From Opitutus sp. (GTDB lineage: Bacteria; Verrucomicrobiota; Verrucomicrobiia; Opitutales; Opitutaceae), in the NCBI GenBank assembly GCA_009695305.1, contig SIBG01000008.1, positions 1 through 64,000 of the forward strand: a stretch of 64,000 nucleotides of DNA. Direction: 5' to 3'. The stretch's first letter is position 1, and each line of letters begins with the position of its first letter. This document shows positions 8,051-16,270 of the stretch, one piece after another. The position numbers and the translations under genes are program-made. A model generated the notes under the pieces. The model was given only the letters and a program-made list of their open reading frames with translations. It ran no database searches and was not told where the DNA came from.

Positions 8051-9544
8051 ATGAGCGAGAAAAAGGACCTCCTCACCACCAACCGCAAGGCCCTCACGAT
8101 TAATCTCAACGAGGCCCAATACGGCACGTTCGCCGAGATCGGCGCCGGGCAGGAGGTCGCCCGTGTCTTTTTTCAGGCGGGCGGCGCCTCCGGCACCGTG
8201 GCGAAAACGATCTCCGCCTACGACATGACGTTTAGCGATGCCATCTATGGCAAGGCTCCGCGCTACGTCTCGCGCGAGCGCCTCGGCCTGATGCTCGACC
8301 ACGAATACTCGCTCCTCCGTGAACGCCTCGCGGCCCAGCGCGGCGACCGCACGACCTTCTTCGCGTTCGCCGACACCGTTGCCACCAGGAGTTTCAAGGG
8401 CACCGGCGAAGCCCATGGCTGGATGGGCATGCGCTTCCAGACTGAGCCCGGCGGCCCACCGAGCGAGATCGTCCTCCACGTGCGCATGTGGGACAAGGAA
8501 AACGTCCTCCAACAACAGGCGCTCGGCATCGTCGGCACCAACCTCATCTACGGCGCCTTCCACTACCGCGAAAATCCCCGCGAGCTCATCGAGTCCCTCC
8601 TCGACAACCTTAGCGCCGACCGCATCGAGGTCGACATGCTCAAGTTCAGCGGCCCCGCGTTCCACCACGTGGACAACCGCCTCATGTCGCTCTGCCTCGT
8701 GCAATCCGGCCTGACCAACGCCGTCATGTTCGGCCCCACCGGCGACGTCCTGCAGCCGTCCGAGGTGCTCTACAAGAAGGCCATCCTCGTCGAACGCGGC
8801 AGCTTCCGCCCCGTCACCCACGTCAACGTCGACATGCTCAACTGCGCCACCGCCCAGTTCGTCCAGGAACCGGCGGTCAAGGGCAAGGAGGTCATCGTCC
8901 TCATGGAAATCACCATGAATAACCTCCTCGCCGCCGGCGAACTCGACGCCCCTGATTTCCTCGCGCGCGTCGATTTGCTCGGCGATATCGGGTTCACCGT
9001 CCTCATCTCGAACTACTCCGAATATTTCCGGCTCACCTCCTATTTCCGCCGCTACACGAAGGAGATGATCGGCGTTGCGATGGGCATCAATAACCTCATC
9101 GAGATCTTCAATGAGAAATACTACGAGAACCTCGAGGGCGGCATTCTCGAGTCGTTCGGCCGACTCTTCCGCCACGCCGTCAAACTCTATGTCTATCCGA
9201 TGCGGCAGGAGGCTTACGACAAATACCTCATGACCGGCCAGGCCGTGACCGCGCCCGGCGCCACCGGCAATCACTCCTTCGCCTCGAGCGTGTTGATCAA
9301 CGCCAAGAATGTCCAAGTCGTCGACCACTTGCGTAATCTCTACAATCACCTCCTCGAGAATCACTACATCGACAGTATCGTCGGCTTCGATCCCGACATC
9401 CTCAACGTGTTCTCCCGCGACGTCCTCCGCCGCATCAAGGACCACGACGCCTCGTGGGAAAAAATGGTCCCGGGGTCCGTCGCCACCGCGATCAAACGCC
9501 GCGGCCTCTTCGGCTACATCGCGCCCGCCATCGCCACCCTGTAG
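8051..9544 (+). CDS. Conserved protein of unknown function, widespread bacterial family
   Basis: This 497-residue soluble protein has no signal peptide or membrane segment. It opens with a strongly conserved-looking block (YGTFAEIGAGQEVARVFFQA, then KTISAYDMTFSDAIYGKA). I recognise this as a large uncharacterised family that databases often label TonB-dependent receptor or nicotinate-nucleotide adenylyltransferase. Neither name is supported here: there is no beta-barrel or TonB plug and no nucleotidyltransferase HxGH motif. Other dense blocks are FSGPAFHHVDNRLMSLCLVQ, LYKKAILVERGSFRPVTHVN, and a C-terminal FGRLFRHAVKLYVYPM. The start is ATG after a divergent gap from sppA. Biochemical function is unknown. 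Confidence 0.75.
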   Translation: MSEKKDLLTTNRKALTINLNEAQYGTFAEIGAGQEVARVFFQAGGASGTVAKTISAYDMTFSDAIYGKAPRYVSRERLGLMLDHEYSLLRERLAAQRGDRTTFFAFADTVATRSFKGTGEAHGWMGMRFQTEPGGPPSEIVLHVRMWDKENVLQQQALGIVGTNLIYGAFHYRENPRELIESLLDNLSADRIEVDMLKFSGPAFHHVDNRLMSLCLVQSGLTNAVMFGPTGDVLQPSEVLYKKAILVERGSFRPVTHVNVDMLNCATAQFVQEPAVKGKEVIVLMEITMNNLLAAGELDAPDFLARVDLLGDIGFTVLISNYSEYFRLTSYFRRYTKEMIGVAMGINNLIEIFNEKYYENLEGGILESFGRLFRHAVKLYVYPMRQEAYDKYLMTGQAVTAPGATGNHSFASSVLINAKNVQVVDHLRNLYNHLLENHYIDSIVGFDPDILNVFSRDVLRRIKDHDASWEKMVPGSVATAIKRRGLFGYIAPAIATL

Positions 9545-9546
9545 GC

Positions 9547-9562
9547 CGCGAGCTTGCTCGCG
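9547..9562. repeat. Short perfect hairpin after the unknown-function gene
   Basis: The sequence CGCGAGCTTGCTCGCG forms a 7-bp perfect stem with a 2-base loop, 3 bases past the TAG stop of the preceding gene. There is no T-tract, so it is not a classical terminator. It is probably a half of one of the local repeat families. Confidence 0.55.
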
Positions 9563-9586
9563 CTCGAACGGCCGCCCATTCTCCGC

Positions 9587-9619
9587 GGTGGAGCGCGTTG
9601 ACCTCAACGCGCTTTCACC
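9587..9619. repeat. Hairpin repeat, family E
   Basis: The core is a 10-bp perfect stem, AGCGCGTTGA/TCAACGCGCT with a 2-base loop, flanked by GGTG and CACC. A near-identical copy (about 25 of 27 bases) follows prfC at 55019-55045. It lies 24 bp upstream of the DUF4336 gene and could influence its translation. Confidence 0.7.
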
Positions 9620-9643
9620 GAATCATCGCGTCTGTCTGCCCCC

Positions 9644-10318
9644 ATGCTCACCCCACTCGCTCCCGACCTCTGGGAACTCGACGCCCCACTGACCGTCCTC
9701 GGCATGGCACTCGGCCACCGCATGACCGTCGCACGCCTTTCCGATCACTCGCTCTGGATTCACTCCCCCGTCGCTTATACGCCCGAACTCGGCGCCAAAC
9801 TCGCCGCGCTCGGGCCCGTCGCGCACGTCCTCGCGCCGAACTGCGTGCATGACACCTTTCTCGAAGGCTGGTTCGCCGCTTACCCGACCGCGCGCTTTCA
9901 TGGCGCGAAGGGTTTTTCGCGCTACCGCCCCGACTTGAAATTCACCGACCCACTCGGCGACACTCCGCCACCCGCGTGGGCCAGCGTCTTCCACCAGCAC
10001 CTCATGCGCGGTGCGCCGCGGCTCAACGAAGTCGTCTTTCTTCACCGCGCCAGCCGCACGCTCATCCTCACGGACCTCGCCTTCAACCTCGGCCCGGACC
10101 TGCCGTTCCTCTCCCGCGTGCTCCTGCGGATCAACGGCTGCTACGACCGATTTGCCTGCTCCCGCCTGCTGCGCTCGACCATCAAGGACCGCGCCGCCTT
10201 CCGCGCCTCGCTCGATCACGTGCTCGCCTGGGACTTCGACCGCATCGTCCTCAGTCACGGTCGCAACCTCGACTCCGCCGCCAAGGACACGCTGCGACTC
10301 GCCTTCGCCTTTCTCTAA
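9644..10318 (+). CDS. DUF4336 domain protein
   Basis: This 224-residue protein matches the DUF4336 family, which resembles metallo-beta-lactamase folds that have lost part of the metal site. Visible features are LWIHSPVAYTPEL near the N-terminus, HVLAPNCVHDTFLEGW, a central ILTDLAFNL and the C-terminal IVLSHGRNLDSAAK. No signal peptide or membrane segment is present. The start is ATG 9644, shortly after a family E hairpin. Substrate and reaction are unknown. It precedes the dapF-like gene on the same strand but is separated by an inverted repeat, so an operon is uncertain. Confidence 0.8.
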   Translation: MLTPLAPDLWELDAPLTVLGMALGHRMTVARLSDHSLWIHSPVAYTPELGAKLAALGPVAHVLAPNCVHDTFLEGWFAAYPTARFHGAKGFSRYRPDLKFTDPLGDTPPPAWASVFHQHLMRGAPRLNEVVFLHRASRTLILTDLAFNLGPDLPFLSRVLLRINGCYDRFACSRLLRSTIKDRAAFRASLDHVLAWDFDRIVLSHGRNLDSAAKDTLRLAFAFL

Positions 10319-10321
10319 AGC

Positions 10322-10400
10322 AAAGTAGCGGGTAGCGGGCATCTGTGCTCCTCGCACTTGGCTTTCTACTCGCCACCCGCTACCCACTGTTCACTACTTT
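10322..10400. repeat. Inverted repeat built from GTAGCGG heptamers
   Basis: Two GTAGCGG heptamers lie near the left end. The right half carries the reverse complement, so GGGTAGCGGG (10330-10339) pairs with CCCGCTACCC (10376-10385) and AAAGTAG pairs with CTACTTT at the outer ends. The element fills most of the gap before the dapF-like gene. It could act as a transcript-end hairpin, but it looks like a dispersed repeat. Confidence 0.65.
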
Positions 10401-10408
10401 TTGGGCCC

Positions 10409-11263
10409 ATGCGCTTCCACAAATACCACGCCCTCGGTAACGACTACATCGTCCTCGACCCGCGCGATTTTCCCTCGTGGTCTCCCGCCCCCACGGTCGA
10501 ACAGATCCGCGTCGTCTGTCATCGCAACTTCGGCGTCGGCTCCGACGGCATCCTCTGGGGCCCGCTGCCGTCGCAGCAGAGCGAGTTCGGCCTCCGCATC
10601 TTCAACCCCGACGGTTCCGAGGCCGAAAAATCCGGCAACGGCCTCCGCATCTTCTCTCGTTATCTCTGGGACCAAAAGCTGGTGAAGAACCCGAACTTCA
10701 CCGTCGAAACGCCCGGCGGCCACGTGCAAGTCGCGATCAAAAACGGCGGCCAGCTCCTCACCATCGCGATGGGCAACGTGAGTTTCTCCTCCGAAAAAAT
10801 CCCCGTCGTCGGCCCGCCCCGCGAAGTGCTCAGCGAAAAAATCAAAATCCTCGACCGCGAGTTCACCTATAACGCCGCGACGATCGGCAATCCGCACTGC
10901 GTGATTCCACTGCCAGAGATCTCGCCCGCGCTCGCGCACAAATACGGCCCCCACCTCGAGACGCACCCGAATTTCCCGCGCAAGACCAACGTCCAATTCC
11001 TCCGCGTGCTCGACCGCGCGAACATCCAGATCGAAATCTGGGAGCGCGGCGCCGGCTACACGCTCGCGTCGGGCAGCAGCAGCAGCGCGTCCGCCGCCGT
11101 CGCCCACCGCCTCGGCCTCGTCGACCGCTCCGTCACGGTGCACATGCCCGGCGGTCAGATCGGCATCGAGATCGGCGATAACTTTTCGATTAGCATGACC
11201 GGCACCGTCAACAAAGTCGCCGAAGGCACGATGCACCCGGAACTGTTCGCGGTGAAAGTGTGA
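10409..11263 (+). CDS. dapF: Diaminopimelate epimerase-like protein, both catalytic Cys replaced
   Basis: The 284-residue product has the DapF fold from MRFHKYHALGNDYIVLD to the C-terminal PGGQIGIEIGDN, in two similar halves. DapF normally converts LL- to meso-diaminopimelate using two cysteines as acid and base. Here the first motif, usually CGNGxR, reads KSGNGLR. The second, usually GETxACGSG, reads GYTLASGSS. Both cysteines are serine and the conserved Glu is Tyr. The rest of the family landmarks remain (NFGVGSDGI, IFNPDGSEAEK, GNPHCVI, WERGAG). ATG 10409 is preferred over the earlier tracked start because it begins the conserved N-terminus. It may be a divergent epimerase or have a new activity. 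Confidence 0.78.
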   Translation: MRFHKYHALGNDYIVLDPRDFPSWSPAPTVEQIRVVCHRNFGVGSDGILWGPLPSQQSEFGLRIFNPDGSEAEKSGNGLRIFSRYLWDQKLVKNPNFTVETPGGHVQVAIKNGGQLLTIAMGNVSFSSEKIPVVGPPREVLSEKIKILDREFTYNAATIGNPHCVIPLPEISPALAHKYGPHLETHPNFPRKTNVQFLRVLDRANIQIEIWERGAGYTLASGSSSSASAAVAHRLGLVDRSVTVHMPGGQIGIEIGDNFSISMTGTVNKVAEGTMHPELFAVKV

Positions 11264-11275
11264 GCGATCCGCCCG

Positions 11276-12079
11276 TCATTTGCGGTCATCATACCAGTAA
11301 CTCTGGATAAAACTCCTGAGTCCCGCGCGACCGCGCAACAGGCGCAGCGGCATCAGCGCGGTCTGCCACAGAAAGTGCCAGTCGCCGTGACGGTCGAATT
11401 TGCGCGCCGAGGTTATCGTCCTCGCCGCGTCCGTCCGCACGAATTTCTGTCCACGGCGGCGCCCCAGCCGTTTCAACCGCAGCAACAAATCCACGTCCTC
11501 CCCCGCGAGCAGTTCTTCGCGATAACCTCCAATCGCCTCGAAATCTTCGCGCCGACAGAATACGACTCCCGTGTCGACCGCGAGCAGGCGCGTCATCGGC
11601 ACCAGCAGGGCCCACATCACCGCAATACCAATCGACATGCGTTCCATGCGCACGCCCGTGGCGCCCACCACGCACCGTCCCGCCTCCATCACCCGCTCAA
11701 TTTCATCGAACGTCGCCTCGTGCACGATCGAGTCGGCGTCCACGAAGCACAGCACTTCCCCGCGCGCCGCCCGGGCCGCGCCGTTGCGGGCAGCAGCGAT
11801 GGCCCGCGTCATCACCTCCACCACCACACACCCGCGCGCCCGGGCAATTTCTCCCGTCGCATCGGTCGACCCATTGTTGCCGACGACGATCTCCACCGCA
11901 TCGGCTCCACCGCGATAGCGCGCCCGGGCCACGTCGAGGCTGTCCAGCAAACGCGGCAACAATGCCACCTCATTGTAGGCCGGAATGACGACCGAGAACA
12001 CCGGCGCTTCAATCGCAGCTCTCGTTGAGTGGTCCACGCGGTCGGAGTCTGTCTTCTCGTGCCGCGCGGTCACGAACAA
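11276..12079 (-). CDS. Family 2 glycosyltransferase
   Basis: This is a GT-A fold glycosyltransferase of 267 residues. It shows VFSVVIPAYNEVALLPRLL at the N-terminus, VVGNNGSTDAT for nucleotide binding, the DxD-like CFVDADS metal site, and GGYREELLAGEDVDLLLRLKR near the acceptor site. One hydrophobic stretch (IAVMWALLVPMTRLLAV) may associate with the membrane. The sugar donor and acceptor cannot be told. It is convergent with the dapF-like gene and divergent from the exosortase unit, which suggests a possible role in surface or exopolysaccharide glycosylation. The N-terminal 25 residues before VFSVVIP are less certain. Confidence 0.85.
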   Translation of the reverse strand: MFVTARHEKTDSDRVDHSTRAAIEAPVFSVVIPAYNEVALLPRLLDSLDVARARYRGGADAVEIVVGNNGSTDATGEIARARGCVVVEVMTRAIAAARNGAARAARGEVLCFVDADSIVHEATFDEIERVMEAGRCVVGATGVRMERMSIGIAVMWALLVPMTRLLAVDTGVVFCRREDFEAIGGYREELLAGEDVDLLLRLKRLGRRRGQKFVRTDAARTITSARKFDRHGDWHFLWQTALMPLRLLRGRAGLRSFIQSYWYDDRK

Positions 12080-12211
12080 AGCCGGAGTTTACCCCGGTTT
12101 TCACGAAAATCGATCTCTGTTCGCCGGCCGGGTTTTTCTAAATTCGCCCGATCCGCACCGCCGCCGGAAAACAGTTTGCCGGAAGCCACGCGCGGCCATT
12201 ACCTTCCGCCC

Positions 12212-13708
12212 GTGCTTGGCCGGCTCGCCGATTTTTTTCGCCTCGTCTGGGGCCTCCCTTACTGGAACACGCGCAAAGCCTGGTTCCAGCTTCGCCATGG
12301 GCGCTCGCGCTGCCCCTGCCAAAACCCGAGCGATTCCGGCCGCGCCTTCGAGACGCACTGCGATGCCTGCCTCCATTGGGATAGACCGGTGCGCTTCGTT
12401 CGAGTCTGCCCTCTGCTCATCCAGACAAAAAACGGCCTGCGCTGCGCCGCGAACACCGCCGACGTGCGTCCGTTTTGGGGCCAGCTGGTGCGTTACTACG
12501 GCGGCACGCTGGCGGCCCTTTACCTCGCGGGCGCGCTCGGGGTTTTTGTCTTCCTGCGGATCGTCGGCTATCCGGTCAGCATCGTGCATGTGACGTGGCC
12601 GGGCCTGTGGTATCGCGTGCCGCAGGCGCGCAGTTGGTTCTACGCCGAAAAATCCCAGCGGGCGTTCGCCGCGGGCCAGACCAGCGAGGGGCTGCTCTAC
12701 CTCGCCACCGCCTACGAGTTCGATCCCGCGAACTACGGGCTCGGCCTGACGCTCGCCAAGAACTACCAGGCCGGCCAGCCGCGCGCCTCGGATCAAATTT
12801 TCCAGCGCCTGCGGCGCGACCATCGGGCGCAGCGCGACCTCACGGCCCAGGAGTTGTTTCGCGCCCTCCTCGCCCGCGGCGACTTCGACAAAATCGCCGA
12901 GCTCACCCACGACGAAGCCCTCGCCGACCCCACGCACGCCAACGTCTGGATGCGCGCCCTGCTCTTCGCCACGCGTCAGACCCGCGACGACGCCCCGCTG
13001 CACGCGCTCCTCGCCGACCAGTCGCCCGCAGCCAGCCCCTGGCACCAGCTGATCGAAATTGAGCTACTCGTCCGGGCCGACCGCCGACGCGAGGCCCGCG
13101 CCGCGCTCGACCGCCTGTGGCCGGCGTCCGCTCCGGCCTTCACGCTCTTCTACCGGATCACGCTGCTCACCGCGCTGGGCGACACCCTGGCGGCCCAGGA
13201 TCTCCTCGTGCGCGATTCTGGCCGACTCGATCTGGAAGCCCGCCGCACGCTCCGGCTTGAGGCACTGGCCGCGGCCGGCGCCACGCAGCTCCTCCAGCGC
13301 GAAATCGATGCCCTCCTCGGACCGCGGCTGACTCTCGCGCTCATCAAAGATCTCTGCGCGCATCTGATTCGCCGGCCGAACCAGGAAATTTTCGCGCAAC
13401 TCTGTGCCAAGGTCGAGCGCGACCAACTCGCGCTCAACACCGAAAGCGCCGGAATCTGGTTCACGCTGCTCTGCACGGCGGGCGCGATTGGCGACCACAC
13501 CCGGCTGCATGCCTTCGTCGTCTCGCTCAAGCAGGCCTCGAACACTCCTTTCCTGGCGCTCAACGCCATCGAGTCGTTCTTCCGGAGCGATCGGACGACG
13601 CGTCGCGCGACGGGTTTTCTGCCCATCCTGCCGCTGGAGATCAACTACGCCTTGATTGAGCGCTTTTCCGGTCCGGCGCGCACTCCCGCTCCGGCGAAAA
13701 AACCATGA
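12212..13708 (+). CDS. Cys-motif, single-TM, TPR-like protein coupled to exosortase
   Basis: I do not recognise a named family. From GTG 12212 the protein has 498 residues. A short N-terminal region contains six cysteines, including CPC and CDAC and a later VCPLL, which suggests a zinc-binding knuckle. One transmembrane segment follows (LAALYLAGALGVFVFLRIVG). A long alpha-helical region after it has TPR-like spacing (AFAAGQTSEGLLYLATAYEFDPANYGL). The gene overlaps the exosortase gene by 4 bp (ATGA), so the two are almost certainly co-translated and functionally linked. The longer tracked start at 12029 would overlap the divergent glycosyltransferase gene and lacks support. A scaffold role for the sorting machinery is inference. 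Confidence 0.7.
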   Translation: MLGRLADFFRLVWGLPYWNTRKAWFQLRHGRSRCPCQNPSDSGRAFETHCDACLHWDRPVRFVRVCPLLIQTKNGLRCAANTADVRPFWGQLVRYYGGTLAALYLAGALGVFVFLRIVGYPVSIVHVTWPGLWYRVPQARSWFYAEKSQRAFAAGQTSEGLLYLATAYEFDPANYGLGLTLAKNYQAGQPRASDQIFQRLRRDHRAQRDLTAQELFRALLARGDFDKIAELTHDEALADPTHANVWMRALLFATRQTRDDAPLHALLADQSPAASPWHQLIEIELLVRADRRREARAALDRLWPASAPAFTLFYRITLLTALGDTLAAQDLLVRDSGRLDLEARRTLRLEALAAAGATQLLQREIDALLGPRLTLALIKDLCAHLIRRPNQEIFAQLCAKVERDQLALNTESAGIWFTLLCTAGAIGDHTRLHAFVVSLKQASNTPFLALNAIESFFRSDRTTRRATGFLPILPLEINYALIERFSGPARTPAPAKKP

Positions 13709-15348
13709 GCGCCGCTCGCGTTTCAGACCCATCGAGCGGCCCGCCGCCCACCGCGTTCACGCGCCTGCCGCGGCTCGCGCAGCTCAGCGTCGCCGCGCTC
13801 GCCGTCTGCGTCGCCGCCCTGAGCGTGCAGCTCTGGCCCGAGTGGCGGCACAACCCCGACCTCTCGCACGGGCTGTTTATGCCGGTCATCTTCCTGCTCC
13901 TGCTGCACGAAAGCCGGAGCGCCGGAGCGCCCCGCTGGCTGTCCGCCGGGCGCGGGTTCAACACCACGTTCGGCGGCGCGTTGCTCGGCGGACTGCTCGC
14001 TCTCGTCGCTGCTGGACTCTACGCCGCCGCGCTCGCCTGGTCGCACGCCCTGGTGAGTTTCTCGCTCACGTTTTCCCTCGTGCTGCTGCTCACCGCGGGC
14101 CTCCTCGCCTTTGCCAGCGCGTCGGTGCGGTTTGTGCCGTTCAACTGGAGCTCCGTGGTCGCGCTCGTTCTCTGGCTCCCGTGCGCGCCCATTCCGCCCG
14201 GCACCTACATGCGGCTCACGCTGGGCTTGCAGCTGTGGGTCAGTGAAAACGTCCTTCGTGCGCTCCACCTGCTCGGGATCGCCGCCGCCCGCCACGGCAA
14301 CGTCATCGAGCTCGCGCACGGTTCCGTCGGCATCGAGGAAGCGTGCAGCGGGGTGCGCAGCCTGATCTCGTGCGTGTTCGCGGGATTCTTTTTTTCCGCC
14401 ACTTTGGTGCGCCGGCCGTCATCCCGCGCCCTCCTCGTCGCGCTCTCCGCGCCCCTCGCGCTCGGCATGAATTTTCTGCGCTCGCTCGCGCTCTCGTTGC
14501 TCGCCAACCGCGGCACCAACATCGCCGGCGCGTGGCACGACGTCACGGGCTTTGCCGTGCTCGCCGTGACCGCCGGCCTGCTCGGCGGTCTCGCCCTCCT
14601 CCTCGAGCACCGCGAAAAATCCCCCGCCCCGGTGGCGGCCGCGCCCGCGGTTCCCACCGAGGCTCAGCCCTCGACGCTCAGCGCTCAACTTCGCTTTCTC
14701 GCCGCCGGCCTCGCGCTCGCCGTCGCCCTTTTGATCGGGTTCACGCTCAACACCCGTCCGTCCGATCGCCGCGATGCACCGGTGCCCGATCTCCTCGCGG
14801 TGTTGCCAGCCTCCGCTGAGGGCTGGCGCGTCGAGACCAGCACGGACCTTTATCAATTCCGCGACACGCTCCAGACCGAAAACCTCGCGCAGCGCACCTA
14901 TGTAAAAACGACCCCGGCAGGCGAGGAGGTGCGCATTGTGCTCTACCTCGCCTATTGGCGCCCCGGCCAGTCGTCCGTCAGTCAAGTCGCCTCGCATACG
15001 CCCGACGCCTGTTGGCCTGGCTCCGGCTGGGATGCCCTCCCTGTGGCCCAGCCGCGCGCGCAGCCGGTCGTCGCCGGTCGCGCGCTCGCCACGGCCGAAT
15101 ATCGCTCCTTCCGCCGCGAAGATTTTCCCCAGCACGTCTGGTTCTGGCACCTCTACGACGGCCGCCCGATCTCCTATCGCGATCCTTACTCCGCGAGCGA
15201 ACTCCTCCGCATCGCCTGGCGCTACGGTTTCCGACACAACGGCGACCAGCTCTTCGTGCGCGCCTCCAGCAACCTCCCGCTGGCCGAAATCGTCAACGAG
15301 CCGCTGCTCGCGCAATTCTTTGCCCGCACGCAGCCCCTCGGATCGTGA
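13705..15348 (+). CDS. Exosortase fused to EpsI domain
   Basis: Exosortases are membrane transpeptidases proposed to cleave and attach proteins bearing PEP-CTERM-like C-terminal signals. The N-terminal ~310 residues hold about eight membrane segments. The invariant catalytic residues are visible: Cys in EEACSGVRSLISC (~212), Arg in GMNFLRSLALS (~257) and His in GAWHDVTGF (~277). From about residue 345 a soluble EpsI domain follows (GWRVETSTDLYQF, then QVASHTPDACWPGSGW), which in other systems is often a separate gene. The start overlaps the upstream gene by 4 bp. No protein in the window has a recognisable exosortase sorting signal, so substrates are elsewhere. The subtype cannot be assigned by eye. 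Confidence 0.88.
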   Translation: MSAARVSDPSSGPPPTAFTRLPRLAQLSVAALAVCVAALSVQLWPEWRHNPDLSHGLFMPVIFLLLLHESRSAGAPRWLSAGRGFNTTFGGALLGGLLALVAAGLYAAALAWSHALVSFSLTFSLVLLLTAGLLAFASASVRFVPFNWSSVVALVLWLPCAPIPPGTYMRLTLGLQLWVSENVLRALHLLGIAAARHGNVIELAHGSVGIEEACSGVRSLISCVFAGFFFSATLVRRPSSRALLVALSAPLALGMNFLRSLALSLLANRGTNIAGAWHDVTGFAVLAVTAGLLGGLALLLEHREKSPAPVAAAPAVPTEAQPSTLSAQLRFLAAGLALAVALLIGFTLNTRPSDRRDAPVPDLLAVLPASAEGWRVETSTDLYQFRDTLQTENLAQRTYVKTTPAGEEVRIVLYLAYWRPGQSSVSQVASHTPDACWPGSGWDALPVAQPRAQPVVAGRALATAEYRSFRREDFPQHVWFWHLYDGRPISYRDPYSASELLRIAWRYGFRHNGDQLFVRASSNLPLAEIVNEPLLAQFFARTQPLGS

Positions 15349-15390
15349 TCGGTTCGCTCAACCCTCATCGCCACCGCTCAACTTCCGCCC

Positions 15391-15483
15391 ATGCCCCTGC
15401 CCGTCACCAAGCTCGAGATGAAGATTCTCGGCGTCCTCGCTCTCCTCATCGTCCTCGGCTTGATCGGTTTCGCCGTCTTGTAG
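15391..15483 (+). CDS. 30-residue membrane peptide after exosortase
   Basis: This small ORF, too short for the track, starts ATG 42 bp after the exosortase stop. It encodes a Lys/Glu-containing N-terminus (MPLPVTKLEMK) and one transmembrane helix (ILGVLALLIVLGLIGFAVL) ending at TAG. Tiny single-helix partners accompany several membrane sorting systems, so it may be an exosortase accessory peptide. No clear Shine-Dalgarno sequence is seen. Conservation beside other exosortases would be needed to raise confidence. The stop codon lies in GTAGGGCCGGCCCTGG, a small palindrome. Confidence 0.5.
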   Translation: MPLPVTKLEMKILGVLALLIVLGLIGFAVL

Positions 15484-15577
15484 GGCCGGCCCTGGCCGCC
15501 GCGCTCGCTCCCGCAAAACGCTCGCCATCCGCACGTCTCGTGCATCTTTTCTCTCCGCCCGAGCGTATGAATTGGAA

Positions 15578-16270
15578 ATGTCCATCCTGTTGTCCTATCT
15601 GCCCGACGTGCTGGCCCTGGCCGTCGCGGAGTCGGACGCACCCGCGCGCCAACCGGCGCGCCGCCACCGGGTGAGTTCGCCCGCGGCCACCCCCCCGACC
15701 CCCGACGAGCGCCAGCTCGCCGACGCCCGCCTCTTGGGCCGCGTCGCCCAAGGTGATCGGACCGCCTTCGGCGAACTCTATGACCGCTTCTCCCGTCCAC
15801 TTTACGCCACGGCGCTCCGCGTGGTGAGCGACGCCACCGAAGCGCAGGACATTGTCCACGACGTCTTCGTCACGCTGTGGGAAAAAGCCTCCAGCTTCGA
15901 CCGCGACCGCGGCACGGCCTTCGCTTGGGCCGTCACTCTCGTCCGCCATCGCGCGATTGACCGTGTCCGCACGCGCCGCCGCCGCGCCGAGCTCCTCGCC
16001 GCCAGCGCCCCCGCCGACCTCGGTTATGAGGAACACGCCCCCGGCTCTTCTGCCGACGACCGCGCCCTACTGACCGATCAGGCCGGCGCCGTTCGCGCCG
16101 CCGTCGCGGAACTCCCGGTCGAGCAAAAGCGCGCGCTCGAACTCGCTTTCTTCAGCGGGCTCACGCAGCAGGAAATCGCCGCCCGACTTTCCGAACCGCT
16201 CGGCACCGTGAAGGCCCGCATCCGCCGTGGCCTCCTCAAACTCCGCGACACGCTCGCGCGCCGGCTATGA
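15578..16270 (+). CDS. ECF-type RNA polymerase sigma factor
   Basis: This is a sigma-70 family extracytoplasmic-function sigma factor of about 230 residues. Region 2 is visible in ALRVVSDATEAQDIVHDVFVTLW and region 4 in LTQQEIAARLSEPLGTVKARIRRGL. Residues 1-45 form an extra N-terminal extension rich in Ala and Pro. The gene overlaps the next one by 4 bp (ATGA), and that next gene encodes an RskA-type anti-sigma factor, so this resembles a SigK-RskA pair. ATG 15578 is chosen over TTG 15572. Its closeness to the exosortase unit (88 bp from the small peptide) leaves co-regulation possible but unproven. Confidence 0.9.
   Translation: MSILLSYLPDVLALAVAESDAPARQPARRHRVSSPAATPPTPDERQLADARLLGRVAQGDRTAFGELYDRFSRPLYATALRVVSDATEAQDIVHDVFVTLWEKASSFDRDRGTAFAWAVTLVRHRAIDRVRTRRRRAELLAASAPADLGYEEHAPGSSADDRALLTDQAGAVRAAVAELPVEQKRALELAFFSGLTQQEIAARLSEPLGTVKARIRRGLLKLRDTLARRL

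Noticed and set aside
7988-9607. 539-codon open frame on the minus strand
   Set aside because: It is antisense to the conserved 497-residue gene; the plus-strand translation has clear conserved blocks and the minus one does not.
12029-12211. Upstream extension of the Cys/TPR-like protein
   Set aside because: It would overlap the divergent glycosyltransferase coding region, and its composition does not resemble the conserved part. GTG 12212 is preferred.
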